From Enterobacter sp. JBIWA008 (GTDB taxonomy: Bacteria > Pseudomonadota > Gammaproteobacteria > Enterobacterales > Enterobacteriaceae), in contig NZ_CP074149.1 of NCBI RefSeq assembly GCF_019968765.1, forward strand, positions 806,001-870,000: DNA of 64,000 nucleotides. Direction: 5' to 3'. The notes under the pieces were generated by a model, which saw nothing but the letters and a program-made list of their open reading frames with translations, searched no databases and had not been told where the DNA came from. Shown piece by piece: positions 38,379 to 48,356 of this stretch. A program made the translations under genes and the position numbers. Position 1 is the stretch's first letter. Every line of letters starts with the position of its first letter.

Positions 38379-38915
38379 ATGAAACATACTGTTGAAGTGA
38401 TGATCCCGGAAGCCGAGATCAAAGCGCGTATCGCCGAACTGGGTCATCAAATCACCGAACATTACAAGGACAGCGGCAGCGAAATGGTGCTGGTCGGTCT
38501 GTTGCGCGGCTCTTTCATGTTCATGGCAGACCTGTGCCGTGAAGTGCATGTGCCCCATGAGGTCGATTTTATGACCGCCTCCAGCTACGGCAGCGGCATG
38601 TCTACAACCCGTGATGTGAAAATCCTGAAAGATCTGGATGAAGATATTCGTGGCAAAGATGTGTTGATCGTTGAGGACATTATCGACTCCGGCAACACGC
38701 TTTCAAAAGTGCGTGAGATCCTGAGCCTGCGCGAGCCGAAATCACTGGCGATTTGTACGCTGCTGGATAAGCCCGACCGCCGTGAAGTGCAGGTACCGGT
38801 AGAGTTTGTTGGCTTCTCCATCCCGGACGAATTCGTGGTGGGTTACGGCATTGACTACGCACAGCGTTATCGTCATCTGCCGTATGTTGGGAAAGTGGTA
38901 TTGCTGGACGAGTAA
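38379..38915 (+). CDS. hpt: Hypoxanthine phosphoribosyltransferase Hpt
   Basis: Hpt salvages hypoxanthine (and less well guanine) to IMP/GMP with PRPP. The ATG at 38379 gives [20 protein letters not shown] and 178 residues as in E. coli; a four-residue upstream extension has no family support. The PRPP-binding motif [13 protein letters not shown] spans about residues 99-111. The Shine-Dalgarno is weak. It works with guaC (6.75 kb) in purine salvage. It converges on can across a palindromic repeat. Confidence 0.97.
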   Translation: MKHTVEVMIPEAEIKARIAELGHQITEHYKDSGSEMVLVGLLRGSFMFMADLCREVHVPHEVDFMTASSYGSGMSTTRDVKILKDLDEDIRGKDVLIVEDIIDSGNTLSKVREILSLREPKSLAICTLLDKPDRREVQVPVEFVGFSIPDEFVVGYGIDYAQRYRHLPYVGKVVLLDE

Positions 38916-38920
38916 TTACG

Positions 38921-38962
38921 GGCTGATGCCCTCACCCCGGCCCTCTCCTACAGGGAGAGGGA
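38921..38962. repeat. CCCTCTCC palindromic repeat (copy C) between hpt and can
   Basis: The arm GGCTGATGCCCTCACCCCGG (38921-38940) precedes CCCTCTCC (38941-38948)/GGAGAGGG (38954-38961). It lies in the 61-base gap between two convergent stops and is the only candidate terminator there. Confidence 0.85.
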
Positions 38963-38976
38963 GAAAATCCCCGGCT

Positions 38977-39639
38977 TTATTTATGGTTCACATGCTTAAG
39001 CTGAAGGTTGGCTATCCCCGAACGATAACGCTGCTCCAGCGTTTCGCGGTTGGTGGCGGTGACTTCCAGATTACGCAGCAGACCATCGTGAATGCCGTAC
39101 GCCCAGCCGTGGATAGAGACCTTCTGCCCGCGTTTCCACGCCGATTGCATGATCGTTGAGTGGCCGAGGTTATACACCTGCTCCATCACGTTGAGTTCGC
39201 AGAGGGTATCCATGCGACGCTCCTGCGGCATTTCGCCCAGCAGTGAGCTATGTTTGAACCAGATATCGCGGATGTGCAGTAGCCAGTTATCAATGAGCCC
39301 CAGTTCCGTGTTTTCAACCGCCGCCTGCACGCCGCCGCAGCCATAATGGCCGCAAATGATGATGTGCTCGACTTGCAGAACGTCCACGGCATACTGAACA
39401 ACAGAAAGACAGTTAAGATCGGTGTGAATCACGAGATTGGCGACATTGCGATGAACAAACAGTTCGCCGGGTTCAAGGCCGGTCAGGCGCTCCGCCGGTA
39501 CGCGGCTGTCGGAACATCCAATCCAGAGAAAGCGTGGGTTCTGAGCCTGCGCGAGTTTTCCAAAAAATCCGGGGTCTTCCTCCACCAGCATTTTTGACCA
39601 TAGTGCATTGTTGCTGATGAGTGTATCTATGTTGTTCAT
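38977..39639 (-). CDS. can: Beta-class carbonic anhydrase Can
   Basis: Can hydrates CO2 to bicarbonate, needed for growth in air. The 220 residues match E. coli Can (YadF). The zinc ligands and gate are in place: Cys42, Asp44 (GCSDSRVP), His98 and Cys101 (CGHYGCGG). There is no signal peptide. It is monocistronic, divergent from yadG over 107 bases and convergent with hpt. Confidence 0.97.
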   Translation of the reverse strand: MNNIDTLISNNALWSKMLVEEDPGFFGKLAQAQNPRFLWIGCSDSRVPAERLTGLEPGELFVHRNVANLVIHTDLNCLSVVQYAVDVLQVEHIIICGHYGCGGVQAAVENTELGLIDNWLLHIRDIWFKHSSLLGEMPQERRMDTLCELNVMEQVYNLGHSTIMQSAWKRGQKVSIHGWAYGIHDGLLRNLEVTATNRETLEQRYRSGIANLQLKHVNHK

Positions 39640-39746
39640 GGAGGTTAGCGACCTGTAACCGAGTTATTGCGTTGCGCTACTATAGGGTAACCCGACTTTT
39701 AATGAAACCACACAACGTGTGTAAGAACTGAAGGTAAGTTAATTTC

Positions 39747-40673
39747 ATGGCAATTGCACTGGAGCTTGAGCAGCTTAAAAAAACCTATTCGGGTGGCATT
39801 CAGGCGCTACGCGGAATAGATCTTAAAGTAGAGGCCGGCGATTTTTACGCGCTTCTGGGGCCGAACGGGGCGGGGAAATCGACCACCATTGGGATTATCA
39901 GCTCGCTGGTCAACAAAACGTCCGGCCGGGTGAGCGTCTTTGGGTACGACCTGCAAAAAGATGTGGTTAACGCCAAGCGCCAGCTGGGGCTGGTTCCGCA
40001 GGAGTTCAACTTCAACCCGTTCGAGACGGTGCAGCAAATTGTCGTTAACCAGGCGGGCTATTACGGCGTTGAGCGTAAAGAGGCCCTGGAGCGTAGCGAA
40101 AAATACCTTAAGCAGCTCGATCTGTGGGAAAAGCGTAACGAACGCGCGCGCATGTTGTCCGGCGGGATGAAGCGCCGCCTGATGATTGCCCGTGCGCTGA
40201 TGCACGAGCCAAAACTGCTGATCCTCGATGAACCGACAGCGGGTGTTGATATCGAACTTCGCCGTTCCATGTGGGGCTTCCTGAAAGATCTCAACGACAA
40301 AGGCACCACCATTATTCTGACCACCCACTACCTTGAAGAGGCAGAAATGCTGTGCCGCAACATCGGCATCATTCAGCACGGTGAGCTGGTGGAAAACACC
40401 TCGATGAAGAATCTGCTCTCCAAGCTGAAATCCGAAACCTTCATTCTCGATCTGGCGGCTAAAAGCGCGCTGCCGAAGCTGGAAGGGTATCAGTATCGCC
40501 TGGTGGATACCTCGACGCTGGAGGTGGAAGTGCTGCGCGAGCAGGGGATTAACAGCGTGTTCTCGCAGCTCAGTGCGCAGGGGATTCAGGTCTTAAGTAT
40601 GCGTAACAAAGCGAACCGACTGGAAGAGCTGTTTGTCTCTCTGGTACATGACAAACAAGGAGACAAGGCATGA
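39747..40673 (+). CDS. yadG: ABC transporter ATP-binding protein YadG
   Basis: YadG is the ATPase of an ABC-2 type exporter with YadH; its substrate is unknown. The 308 residues equal E. coli. Walker A GPNGAGKST is at residues 38-46, the signature LSGGMKRR is near 139-146, Walker B LLILDEPTAGVD is near 158-169, and an H-loop TTHYLEEAE follows. The C-terminal extension past residue 220 is typical of the drug-exporter (DrrA-like) group. It overlaps yadH by four bases (ATGA), indicating coupled translation. Confidence 0.96.
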   Translation: MAIALELEQLKKTYSGGIQALRGIDLKVEAGDFYALLGPNGAGKSTTIGIISSLVNKTSGRVSVFGYDLQKDVVNAKRQLGLVPQEFNFNPFETVQQIVVNQAGYYGVERKEALERSEKYLKQLDLWEKRNERARMLSGGMKRRLMIARALMHEPKLLILDEPTAGVDIELRRSMWGFLKDLNDKGTTIILTTHYLEEAEMLCRNIGIIQHGELVENTSMKNLLSKLKSETFILDLAAKSALPKLEGYQYRLVDTSTLEVEVLREQGINSVFSQLSAQGIQVLSMRNKANRLEELFVSLVHDKQGDKA

Positions 40674-41440
40674 CGCATCTTTACTGGGTCGCGCTGAAAA
40701 GTATCTGGGCGAAAGAGATTAACCGCTTTATGCGTATCTGGGTGCAAACCCTGGTGCCGCCGGTCATCACGATGACGCTCTATTTCATCATCTTCGGTAA
40801 CCTGATTGGTTCCCGAATTGGTGAGATGCACGGCTTTACCTATATGCAGTTTATCGTGCCGGGCCTGATCATGATGGCGGTGATCACCAACGCCTACGCC
40901 AACGTGGCGTCGTCGTTCTTTAGCGCCAAGTTCCAGCGCAATATTGAAGAGCTGCTGGTGGCGCCCGTACCGACGCACGTCATTATTGCCGGCTATGTGG
41001 GCGGCGGCGTGGCGCGCGGGCTGTGTGTGGGGATTCTGGTCACGGCGATTTCGCTGTTCTTCGTGCCGTTCCAGGTCCACTCGTGGCTGTTTGTCGCACT
41101 GACGCTGCTTCTGACGGCGATCCTGTTCTCGCTGGCCGGTCTGCTGAACGCCGTGTTCGCCAAAACGTTTGACGACATCAGCCTGATCCCGACCTTCGTG
41201 CTGACGCCGTTGACCTATCTCGGCGGGGTGTTCTACTCCCTGACGCTGCTGCCACCGTTCTGGCAGGCGCTGTCGCACCTGAACCCGATTGTCTACATGA
41301 TCAGCGGCTTCCGCTTTGGCTTCCTCGGCATTACCGATGTGCCGCTGTTTACCACGGTGGCGGTGCTGGTGGTGTTCATCATCGCCTTCTACCTGCTGTG
41401 CTGGTCTCTGATCCAGCGCGGACGCGGTCTGCGCAGCTAA
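40670..41440 (+). CDS. yadH: ABC-2 type transporter permease YadH
   Basis: YadH is the membrane subunit of the YadGH exporter. The 256 residues, as in E. coli, contain six hydrophobic segments (near 22-48, 60-85, 100-135, 140-165, 170-195, 225-250) and the ABC-2 motif around LTYLGGVFYSLTLLPPFWQA (about 181-200). It overlaps yadG and is followed by a hairpin, so yadGH is probably a two-gene operon. The substrate is not known. Confidence 0.95.
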   Translation: MTHLYWVALKSIWAKEINRFMRIWVQTLVPPVITMTLYFIIFGNLIGSRIGEMHGFTYMQFIVPGLIMMAVITNAYANVASSFFSAKFQRNIEELLVAPVPTHVIIAGYVGGGVARGLCVGILVTAISLFFVPFQVHSWLFVALTLLLTAILFSLAGLLNAVFAKTFDDISLIPTFVLTPLTYLGGVFYSLTLLPPFWQALSHLNPIVYMISGFRFGFLGITDVPLFTTVAVLVVFIIAFYLLCWSLIQRGRGLRS

Positions 41441-41445
41441 TCTTT

Positions 41446-41473
41446 TGCCCGGCGACGTTCTGTTTGCCGGGCA
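41446..41473 (+). terminator. Hairpin after yadH
   Basis: TGCCCGGC (41446-41453)/GCCGGGCA (41466-41473), followed by CTTTCTTTG, five bases after the yadH stop. The T tract is interrupted. Confidence 0.65.
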
Positions 41474-41544
41474 CTTTCTTTGACAGTTATCACCGCAAGC
41501 TAACCTTCACTTCGCTAAACTACTTGCCTGCTAAGGAGGGAGTT

Positions 41545-41985
41545 ATGCTGGGATGGGTTATCACCTGCCACGATGAACAGGCGCAGGAAATGCTGGATAA
41601 GCTTGAAGCCAGATTTGGGCCGCTGGTGCAATGCCGGGCGGTAAACTACTGGCGTGGGTTGAGCACCAACATGCTTAGCCGCATGATGTGTGATGCCCTG
41701 CATGAAACGGACACCGGTGATGGCGTGATTTTTCTTACCGATAGATCGGGCGCGGCGCCTTATCGCGCAGCCGCTTTGCTGAGCCATAAGCATGCGTGCT
41801 GTGAAGTGATCTCGGGTATTAACCTCTCCCTGCTGGCGTTAATGTATCCGCAGCGTGAATCCTTAAGCAGCGCTGAGTTTCGCCAGGCCATCGTGGCACA
41901 GGGCGTTCCGGGCGTCAGCAGCTTGTGGCATCAGCAGCAAAAAAATCCTCCTTTCGTCCTGCTCCACGATCTGTATAAGAATTAA
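41545..41985 (+). CDS. yadI: PTS EIIA (mannose-type) component YadI
   Basis: YadI resembles an isolated EIIA domain of the mannose PTS family. The ATG at 41545 has AAGGAGG six bases upstream and gives MLGWVITCHDEQAQEML and 146 residues as in E. coli; the open frame extends far upstream without support. The phosphorylated His corresponds to His9. No EIIB, EIIC or EIID gene is near, so it may be an orphan or regulatory PTS protein. It lies between yadGH and yadE. Confidence 0.93.
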   Translation: MLGWVITCHDEQAQEMLDKLEARFGPLVQCRAVNYWRGLSTNMLSRMMCDALHETDTGDGVIFLTDRSGAAPYRAAALLSHKHACCEVISGINLSLLALMYPQRESLSSAEFRQAIVAQGVPGVSSLWHQQQKNPPFVLLHDLYKN

Positions 41986-42047
41986 ACGTTGGTATTGATG
42001 TCTCATTTGTTACAATAGCGGCAGTTTTCCGCACCGATTAAGACACC

Positions 42048-43295
42048 ATGCTACCGCGCATTCTTTTCTTGCTATTGATGCTCATTTCCGGCGTCAGCTC
42101 AGCCAGTTTACTCAGTCAGCAAACGCTGCCTGCCCAGTACATGCAAACCACCGAAGACGCGGCGATCTGGGCGCAGGTGGGGAACAGCGTGATTAACGTC
42201 GGTAACGTGCGCGCCGGGCAGATCCTGGCGGTTGTGCCCGCAGCGGCGGACTACTATGAATTTCGCTTTGGTTTTGGTACGGGCTTTATCGACAAAGGGC
42301 ACCTGGAACCGGTTCAGGGGAAACAGCGCGTCGAGGACAGCCTCGGGGACCTCAATAAGCCCCTGAGCAATCAGAACCTCATTACCTGGAAAGACACGCC
42401 GGTATATAACGCGCCGTCGAGCGGCAGCGCGCCGTTCGGCACATTAAGCGCCAATCTTCGCTATCCGATACTGAACAAACTGAAAGACCGTCTGAATCAG
42501 ACCTGGTTCCAGATCCGCATCGGCAATCGTCTGGCGTGGATCAGCAGCCTGGATGCGCAGGAAGATAACGGACTTCCGGTTCTGACCTACCATCATATTT
42601 TGCGTGATGAAGAAAACACGCGCTTTCGACATACGTCCACGACGACCAGCGTACGTGCGTTCAACAACCAGATGGCCTGGTTACGCGATCAGGGCTATAC
42701 CACCCTGACGATGTACCAGCTGGAAGGGTACGTGCGTAACAAAATGAACCTGCCTGCAAAATCGGTGGTGATTACCTTTGACGACGGCCTGAAATCCGTC
42801 AGCCGCTATGCTTATCCTGTGCTGAAAGAGTACGGCTTTAAGGCTACCGCATTTATTATCTCTTCCCGCATTAAAGGCCACCCACAGAAGTGGGATCCAA
42901 AATCGCTGCAGTTTATGAGCGTGCAGGAGATTAAGGGCATTCAGGATGTGTTCGATATTCAGTCTCACACTCACTTCCTGCACCGCGTGGATGGGTATAA
43001 ACACCCGATTTTACTGAGCCGCAGCTATCACGTGATTTTGTTTGATTTTGAACGCTCGCGTCGCGCGCTGGCGCAGTTTAATCCACGCGTGCTCTATCTT
43101 TCCTATCCGTTTGGCGGCTACGACAATAAAGCGATAAAGGCGGCGAATGATGCCGGTTTTCATCTGGCGGTAACGACGGTGAAAGGGAAGGTGAAGCCGG
43201 GGGATAATCCGTTCTTGCTGAAACGTCTGTACATCTTAAGAACGGATTCGCTGGAAACAATGTCGCGGCTGATCAGCAATCAGCCGCAGGGATAG
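42048..43295 (+). CDS. yadE: Polysaccharide deacetylase family protein YadE
   Basis: YadE is a predicted exported carbohydrate esterase (CE4/NodB fold). The 415 residues (409 in E. coli) begin with a signal peptide, [18 protein letters not shown]. An N-terminal SH3-like region covers about 30-165, then a NodB domain with [18 protein letters not shown] near 243-260 and [12 protein letters not shown] near 303-314, the metal-binding motifs. The substrate is unknown. No clear Shine-Dalgarno precedes the ATG. It converges on panD with a three-base gap between stops. Confidence 0.92.
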   Translation: MLPRILFLLLMLISGVSSASLLSQQTLPAQYMQTTEDAAIWAQVGNSVINVGNVRAGQILAVVPAAADYYEFRFGFGTGFIDKGHLEPVQGKQRVEDSLGDLNKPLSNQNLITWKDTPVYNAPSSGSAPFGTLSANLRYPILNKLKDRLNQTWFQIRIGNRLAWISSLDAQEDNGLPVLTYHHILRDEENTRFRHTSTTTSVRAFNNQMAWLRDQGYTTLTMYQLEGYVRNKMNLPAKSVVITFDDGLKSVSRYAYPVLKEYGFKATAFIISSRIKGHPQKWDPKSLQFMSVQEIKGIQDVFDIQSHTHFLHRVDGYKHPILLSRSYHVILFDFERSRRALAQFNPRVLYLSYPFGGYDNKAIKAANDAGFHLAVTTVKGKVKPGDNPFLLKRLYILRTDSLETMSRLISNQPQG

Positions 43296-43298
43296 TGC

Positions 43299-43679
43299 TT
43301 AAGCAACCTGAACCGGGATCGCCTTCGCGGTACGTTTCATGTCGTTTTCGCCTTCAAAGTAGGCGACTTTCGGCTGCCAGCGGCGTGCTTCTTCATCAGA
43401 CATCATCACGAAGCTGGCGATAATCACAATATCGCCCACGTCCGCACAGTGCGCTGCCGCGCCGTTAACGGAGATGATTTTAGACCCACGCTCGGCTGCA
43501 ATGGCGTAGGTTGAGAAACGTTTGCCGTTGTTGACGTTCCAGATATCAATCGCTTCGTTTTCAAGGATGCCCGCAGCATCAAGGAAATCCTGGTCGATGG
43601 CGCAGGAGCCTTCATAGTGCAGGTCGGCCTGGGTGACTTTCACACGGTGAAGCTTACCTTGCAGCATTTTGCGAATCAT
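43299..43679 (-). CDS. panD: Aspartate 1-decarboxylase proenzyme PanD
   Basis: PanD makes beta-alanine for pantothenate. It is a pyruvoyl enzyme activated by cleavage between Gly24 and Ser25 (HYEGSCAID), both present; Lys9, Tyr58 and Arg54 positions also look normal. The 126 residues equal E. coli. It lies 33 bases downstream of panC on the same strand. E. coli has a rpnC-type gene between panD and panC that is absent here, so panB-panC-panD are consecutive. Confidence 0.97.
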   Translation of the reverse strand: MIRKMLQGKLHRVKVTQADLHYEGSCAIDQDFLDAAGILENEAIDIWNVNNGKRFSTYAIAAERGSKIISVNGAAAHCADVGDIVIIASFVMMSDEEARRWQPKVAYFEGENDMKRTAKAIPVQVA

Positions 43680-43712
43680 TACGTTTACCTTTCATCTTCC
43701 GGGTAGAGAAAC

Positions 43713-44564
43713 CTACGCCAGTTCAACCACTTTGTTGTCGATTAGGCGGGCTTGACCAAGCCATGCCGCCACCAGAATGACCGCACGTTTGCTGGTCTGT
43801 GCAAGCTCCAGAAGCGTGTCGGCATCGCGAATTTGAATATCATCAGCGCGGAAGCCTTTATCGTTCAGCGTCTGTTCAGCCAGAGCAATAATCTCTTCGG
43901 CAGTTAACTCTTTCGCCAGAAGCTGTTCTGCCATGGTATTCATCACCTTGCTTAATCCAGGCGCGATTTTACGCTGTTCGGCGGTCAGGTAGCCATTTCG
44001 CGAGCTAAGCGCCAGACCGTCTTTGGCGCGTACAATCGGTACGCCGACAATCTCGATATCGTAACCCATATCCGCAACCATCTTGCGGATCAGCGCCAGC
44101 TGCTGGAAATCCTTCTCGCCAAAACACGCGACGTCGGGCTGAACGAGGTTGAACAGCTTGCTGACGATGGTCGATACGCCACGGAAATGACCAGGGCGGC
44201 TTGCGCCTTCCAGCATGGTGGAAATACCCGGTACGTCAACGTAAGTGGCCTCATCGGTACCCTGCGGGTAAACATCCGCCGGTGCAGGTGAGAAGACGAT
44301 ATCCGCATGGCGTTTTTTGAGCTTCTCGCAATCTTCCTGCAGGGTGCGCGGATAGCGTGCCAGATCGTCGGCGCGGTCAAACTGCATTGGGTTAACGAAG
44401 ATACTGACCACCACGATATCTGCACGGGCTCTTGCTTCATCGACCAGCTTCATATGGCCGTCATGCAGGTTACCCATGGTCGGGACCAGTGCGATACGTT
44501 TACCTTCCTGACGCGCACGACGGATATGCTGGCGCAGCAGCGGCAGGGTTTCAATGATTAGCAC
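43713..44564 (-). CDS. panC: Pantothenate synthetase PanC
   Basis: PanC joins pantoate and beta-alanine using ATP. The 283 residues match E. coli. The start codon is GTG at 44564 with AAGGAG seven bases upstream, as in E. coli. The nucleotidyl-transferase motifs [13 protein letters not shown] (about 28-40) and [14 protein letters not shown] (about 148-161), plus the KMSKS-like SSRNGYL (about 186-192), are intact. It lies 11 bases downstream of panB. Confidence 0.97.
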   Translation of the reverse strand: MLIIETLPLLRQHIRRARQEGKRIALVPTMGNLHDGHMKLVDEARARADIVVVSIFVNPMQFDRADDLARYPRTLQEDCEKLKKRHADIVFSPAPADVYPQGTDEATYVDVPGISTMLEGASRPGHFRGVSTIVSKLFNLVQPDVACFGEKDFQQLALIRKMVADMGYDIEIVGVPIVRAKDGLALSSRNGYLTAEQRKIAPGLSKVMNTMAEQLLAKELTAEEIIALAEQTLNDKGFRADDIQIRDADTLLELAQTSKRAVILVAAWLGQARLIDNKVVELA

Positions 44565-44575
44565 AACGAGACTCC

Positions 44576-45367
44576 TTAATGGAAACTGTGTTCTTCACCC
44601 GGGTAAACACCGGATTCAACGTCGGCAATATACTGCCTGACCGCAGCGCGCATGTCGCCCGCTTCGGTGAGGAAATTTTTGGCAAACTTCGGAATATGCC
44701 CGCCGGTGATGCCAAAGGCGTCGTGCATCACCAGGATCTGACCGTCGGTCACGTTGCCTGCGCCAATACCTATCACCGGAATGGACAGAGCTTCAGTAAT
44801 ACGCTTCGCCAGCTCAACCGGCACGCACTCCAGCACCAGCAGCTGCGCACCTGCGGCTTCCAGCGCCATGGCATCATCAAACAGCGTCTGGGCTGCGTCA
44901 CCGCGGCCCTGCACCTTATATCCACCAAAGATGTTGACGGACTGCGGCGTCAGGCCCAAATGACCGCACACCGGCACGGCGCGCTCGGTGAGCATTTTCA
45001 CCGTATCCACCAGCCAGGCGCCGCCTTCAATTTTGACCATGTTGGCACCGGCGCGCATTACTGCCGCCGCGTTTTGGAATGCCTGCTCTGGCGTGGCGTA
45101 GGCCATAAACGGCAGATCGGAGAGCAGCAGGCAGGCTGGGGCACCACGGCGTACAGCGCGGGTATGGTAAGCGATATCCTCAACCGTGACCGGGAGGGTG
45201 GAATCATGTCCTTGTACCGTCATCCCTAACGAATCTCCGACCAGCATGACGTTGATACCCTCTTCGGCAAAGAGTTTGGCGAAGCTGTAGTCATACGCGG
45301 TGATGGTGGCGAAGCGTTTGTTTTCCTGTTTGCATTTCTGCAGTAAGGAGATGGTGGTTGGTTTCAT
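44576..45367 (-). CDS. panB: 3-methyl-2-oxobutanoate hydroxymethyltransferase PanB
   Basis: PanB forms ketopantoate from alpha-ketoisovalerate and methylene-tetrahydrofolate, the first pantothenate step. The 263 residues (264 in E. coli) include [15 protein letters not shown] (about 42-56, metal site Asp45), Asp84 and the catalytic Glu in [11 protein letters not shown] (about 175-185). It is the first gene of panB-panC-panD; a promoter is predicted just upstream. In E. coli a fimbrial gene cluster sits between panB and folK; here only 123 bases separate them. Confidence 0.97.
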   Translation of the reverse strand: MKPTTISLLQKCKQENKRFATITAYDYSFAKLFAEEGINVMLVGDSLGMTVQGHDSTLPVTVEDIAYHTRAVRRGAPACLLLSDLPFMAYATPEQAFQNAAAVMRAGANMVKIEGGAWLVDTVKMLTERAVPVCGHLGLTPQSVNIFGGYKVQGRGDAAQTLFDDAMALEAAGAQLLVLECVPVELAKRITEALSIPVIGIGAGNVTDGQILVMHDAFGITGGHIPKFAKNFLTEAGDMRAAVRQYIADVESGVYPGEEHSFH

Positions 45368-45403
45368 ACTGTTTCCTGATAGCCCAAAAGCGAATCTTTG
45401 CGC

Positions 45404-45431
45404 ATTCTAACAGTAACATTCGAGGGAACAA
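45404..45431 (-). promoter_or_regulatory. Predicted promoter of panBCD
   Basis: On the minus strand TTGTTC (45426-45431) and TAGAAT (45404-45409) are 16 bases apart, 37 bases before the panB ATG. Confidence 0.5.
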
Positions 45432-45444
45432 TGATTTTAGGTAA

Positions 45445-45477
45445 CCGATTAGCCACAATTATTTTGAGGCTAATCGG
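45445..45477 (-). terminator. Hairpin 3' of folK
   Basis: CCGATTAGCC (45445-45454)/GGCTAATCGG (45468-45477), a ten-base perfect stem with a 13-base loop, 14 bases after the folK stop. The following minus-strand sequence TTACCTAAAAT is only moderately T-rich. Confidence 0.6.
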
Positions 45478-45490
45478 CGAGGGAACAGGA

Positions 45491-45970
45491 TCACCAGCGG
45501 GCGGGTCTTTCCGCGTTGAGGCTGTCCAGAATGGACTTGAGTGGAGTGCCGTCCGGGAAGATGAAATCGGGGGCGACTTCAAAGAGCGGCCAGAGCATAA
45601 ACCCGCGATTTTTCATGTCGTAATGCGGAACGGTGAGACGTTCAGTGTTAATGGTCTCGTGACCAAACAGCATAATGTCGAGGTCCAGCGTGCGCGGCCC
45701 CCAGCGCTCGGCTTTGCGCACGCGGCCCTGCTGCAGCTCAATGCGCTGGGTGTTATCCAGCAGCGTTTCGGCACTAAGAGCGGTTTCAAGCACTACGGCG
45801 GCATTGAGATAATCAGGCTGATCCTGCGGACCCAGCGGCGGCGTGCGGTAGAAAGAGGAGACCGCCACTATTCGACTTTGTGGGATCTCCCCCAGCGCCT
45901 GTACGGCAGCGTTAACCTGCTCCAGCGGAGAGGCTAAATTACTGCCGATGGCGATATACGCGAGGGTCAT
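45491..45970 (-). CDS. folK: 6-hydroxymethyl-7,8-dihydropterin pyrophosphokinase FolK
   Basis: FolK transfers pyrophosphate from ATP to 6-hydroxymethyl-dihydropterin in folate synthesis. The 159 residues equal E. coli. The signature [19 protein letters not shown] (about 84-102) holds the Mg ligands Asp95 and Asp97. The start overlaps the pcnB stop by four bases (ATGA), so pcnB-folK are translationally coupled. A hairpin follows. Confidence 0.97.
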   Translation of the reverse strand: MTLAYIAIGSNLASPLEQVNAAVQALGEIPQSRIVAVSSFYRTPPLGPQDQPDYLNAAVVLETALSAETLLDNTQRIELQQGRVRKAERWGPRTLDLDIMLFGHETINTERLTVPHYDMKNRGFMLWPLFEVAPDFIFPDGTPLKSILDSLNAERPARW

Positions 45971-47364
45971 GCTGTCCCTTCACGACGCGGCGCGCGTTTG
46001 CGCGGACGACGATGACGGCGACGCGGTTCCGGCTCTTCATCCAGTCCGGTGAGCATGTCTTTTTGCTCCGGCGGTGCTGAGACCTGGAATTCGGCCCACC
46101 ACTGCGCCAGGCGCTGCAGTTCCTGATTGCGTTCAATTTCAGCACGCAGCGACAGCAGATCGAAGGCGGCGCGGAATTTTGGATGCTCCATCAGCTTCCA
46201 GGCGCGTTTGCCCTGACGACGGGACATGCGCAGCTGAAGCTGCCAGATATCGCGCACCAGCGTGGTAATACGTTTTGGAATAGCGAGCGTACGGCACCCT
46301 TCGTCCAGCACGTCGTTTGCGGCCAGCGCGAAGGCATCATAGTAGGCGAGCCCGCTCTCCTGGGTGATGCGCTGGGCCGTTTCCAGCAGCGGATACCAGA
46401 ACATCGCCGCAAACAGGAACGCTGGATTGACGCGCATGTCGTTGCGAATACGGGTATCGGTATTTTTCAGCACCTGCGCAATCATCCGCTCCATTGGGCT
46501 ATCACCGCTTTCGGTGAAGTAACGGGTAATGGTCGGGAACAGCGGCTGGAACAGGTTGTATTCGCGCAGCAGATTATAGGTTTCAAAGCCGTGGCCAGCC
46601 TGCAGCAGCTTCAGGGCCTCTTCGAACAGGCGGGCAGGAGGTACGTCGTTAATCAGCGTCGCCAGACGCGGAATCGGCTCTGCCGTTTCCGGGCTAATGC
46701 GCATATTGAGCTTGGCGGCGAAACGCACGGCGCGCAGCATACGCACGGGATCTTCGCGATAGCGTGTTTCCGGCGTGCCAATCAGGCGGATCAGACCTTC
46801 TTTCAGGTCCTGCATGCCGCCGACGTAATCGCGCACGGTGAAATCCGCCACGCTGTAATAAAGGCTGTTGATGGTGAAGTCACGACGCTGGGCATCTTCT
46901 TCGATAGAGCCAAAGATATTGTCACGCAGCAGCATACCGTTCTGGCCGCGCTGTGACGTAGTGCGATCGGATGCGCCCGCTTCGTGGTGGCCGCGGAAGG
47001 TCGCCACTTCGATAATTTCCGGGCCAAACATCACGTGAGCCAGACGGAAACGGCGGCCAACGAGACGGCAGTTACGGAATAGTTTGCGCACCTGCTCAGG
47101 CGTGGCGCTGGTCGTCACGTCGAAATCTTTTGGTTTTTTGCCCAGCAGTAAATCACGTACTCCACCGCCCACGAGGTAGGCCTCGTAGCCCGCTTTATTC
47201 AGACGATAGAGCACCTTGAGGGCATTTTCACTGATATCTTTGCGGGAAATAGTGTGCTGCTCACGCGGAATAACCGACATGTGTGGCTGCGCAATAGCAT
47301 CGTTCGCCATGCTCTCTTCGCGGCTTAGCACTTTACGGCAAAAATTAGCGACTCGGGTAAAAAT
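45967..47364 (-). CDS. pcnB: Poly(A) polymerase I PcnB, ATT start
   Basis: PcnB adds 3' poly(A) tails to RNA, promoting decay, and sets ColE1-type plasmid copy number. The start is placed at ATT 47364: the codons then read [18 protein letters not shown], the exact E. coli N-terminus, and the length is 465 residues as in E. coli, where an AUU start is established. GAGGTG lies four to nine bases upstream. The first in-frame GTG (47331) would lose 11 conserved residues. The nucleotidyl-transferase motif GGGVRDLL...DFD gives Asp80 and Asp82 (metal ligands). The C-terminus is an Arg-rich tail, [18 protein letters not shown] starts reduce initiation and are policed by IF3, keeping PcnB low. Confidence 0.95.
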   Translation of the reverse strand: MFTRVANFCRKVLSREESMANDAIAQPHMSVIPREQHTISRKDISENALKVLYRLNKAGYEAYLVGGGVRDLLLGKKPKDFDVTTSATPEQVRKLFRNCRLVGRRFRLAHVMFGPEIIEVATFRGHHEAGASDRTTSQRGQNGMLLRDNIFGSIEEDAQRRDFTINSLYYSVADFTVRDYVGGMQDLKEGLIRLIGTPETRYREDPVRMLRAVRFAAKLNMRISPETAEPIPRLATLINDVPPARLFEEALKLLQAGHGFETYNLLREYNLFQPLFPTITRYFTESGDSPMERMIAQVLKNTDTRIRNDMRVNPAFLFAAMFWYPLLETAQRITQESGLAYYDAFALAANDVLDEGCRTLAIPKRITTLVRDIWQLQLRMSRRQGKRAWKLMEHPKFRAAFDLLSLRAEIERNQELQRLAQWWAEFQVSAPPEQKDMLTGLDEEPEPRRRHRRPRKRAPRREGTA

Positions 47365-47406
47365 GGTACACCTCGTAGTGTGTTTTGTTATGAAAAAAGC
47401 GGCTAA

Positions 47407-48297
47407 TCATAGCTCAGCGCAACGCATTTGAGAATGCTGGATTTTTGGCACAGCCGCGAGCGTCCAGTTGGCAATGGCCATTTTCAGCAGTTCGTCAATA
47501 CGCAGATCCTGCCATTCCTGGGTTACATTCTGGTTGAGAAATCTCAGCGCGTCGATCAAAACAGGACGCGGATCGCTGTCCGGCAGGGCCGGGGCGTGGT
47601 TCTGCTTTGACAATTTAAAGCCCTGCGCATTGACCGCCAGCGGCAGATGAACGTAGTCCGGTGCCGTCCAGCCAAACTGGTGATACAGCGAGATTTGTCG
47701 CACTGTAGGCTCAACCAGATCCGCGCCGCGCACAATTTCCGTCACGCCCTGGAAACGATCGTCGACGACCACCGCCAGGTTATAGGCAAACAGGCCGTCA
47801 CGACGATGAATAATAAAATCCTCACGCGCCAGACGTTCATCGGCATGAATCTCACCGGAGAGGAGATCGGTAAAGCGCGTCACCGGGGAACGCTGCCGTA
47901 TACGCACGGCGGCATTTTCCGGGGGAAGATTCAGCGTGCGGCAGTGGCCGTCATAGACGCCACCCGCGCTCTGGATACGCGCGCGGGTACAGGTGCAGTT
48001 ATAGGAAAGCCCCCGATCGCGAAGCCAGGCCAGCCGTTCCCGATAAGCATCGTGACGTTTTGACTGCCAGAGAACCTCGTCGTCCCAGTGAAGACCGTAA
48101 TGTTCCAGCTGACGCAGAATGGTGTCTGCAGCACCGGGAACTTCACGCGGAGGGTCAATATCTTCAATGCGGACAAGCCATTTTCCCTGGCGGGCGCGAG
48201 CCTGCAGGTAGCTGCCGAGCGCGGCAATCAATGAGCCGAAGTGTAATTCACCGGAAGGAGATGGCGCGAAGCGCCCAATATAATGTGATTCAGACAT
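47407..48297 (-). CDS. gluQ: Glutamyl-Q tRNA(Asp) synthetase GluQ
   Basis: GluQ (YadB) attaches glutamate to queuosine at the wobble position of tRNA-Asp. It is a truncated glutamyl-tRNA synthetase lacking the anticodon domain. The 296 residues include the HIGH-type loop [12 protein letters not shown] (11-22), zinc ligands Cys101, Cys103, Tyr115 and Cys119, and the KLSKQ signature near 233-237. It lies 59 bases downstream of dksA with a hairpin between; in Shigella/E. coli this hairpin limits read-through into gluQ (established), and the layout is the same here. Confidence 0.96.
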   Translation of the reverse strand: MSESHYIGRFAPSPSGELHFGSLIAALGSYLQARARQGKWLVRIEDIDPPREVPGAADTILRQLEHYGLHWDDEVLWQSKRHDAYRERLAWLRDRGLSYNCTCTRARIQSAGGVYDGHCRTLNLPPENAAVRIRQRSPVTRFTDLLSGEIHADERLAREDFIIHRRDGLFAYNLAVVVDDRFQGVTEIVRGADLVEPTVRQISLYHQFGWTAPDYVHLPLAVNAQGFKLSKQNHAPALPDSDPRPVLIDALRFLNQNVTQEWQDLRIDELLKMAIANWTLAAVPKIQHSQMRCAEL

Positions 48298-48310
48298 ATC
48301 AGCAGTAACA

Positions 48311-48331
48311 AGGCGGGAGAGACTCCCGCCT
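48311..48331 (-). terminator. Hairpin between dksA and gluQ
   Basis: AGGCGGGAG (48311-48319)/CTCCCGCCT (48323-48331) with a three-base loop, followed on the minus strand by TGTTA. It is a partial terminator in the position known to control gluQ expression. Confidence 0.8.
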
Positions 48332-48356
48332 TTGGAGTGTGTAAACAGCGCTGGTA

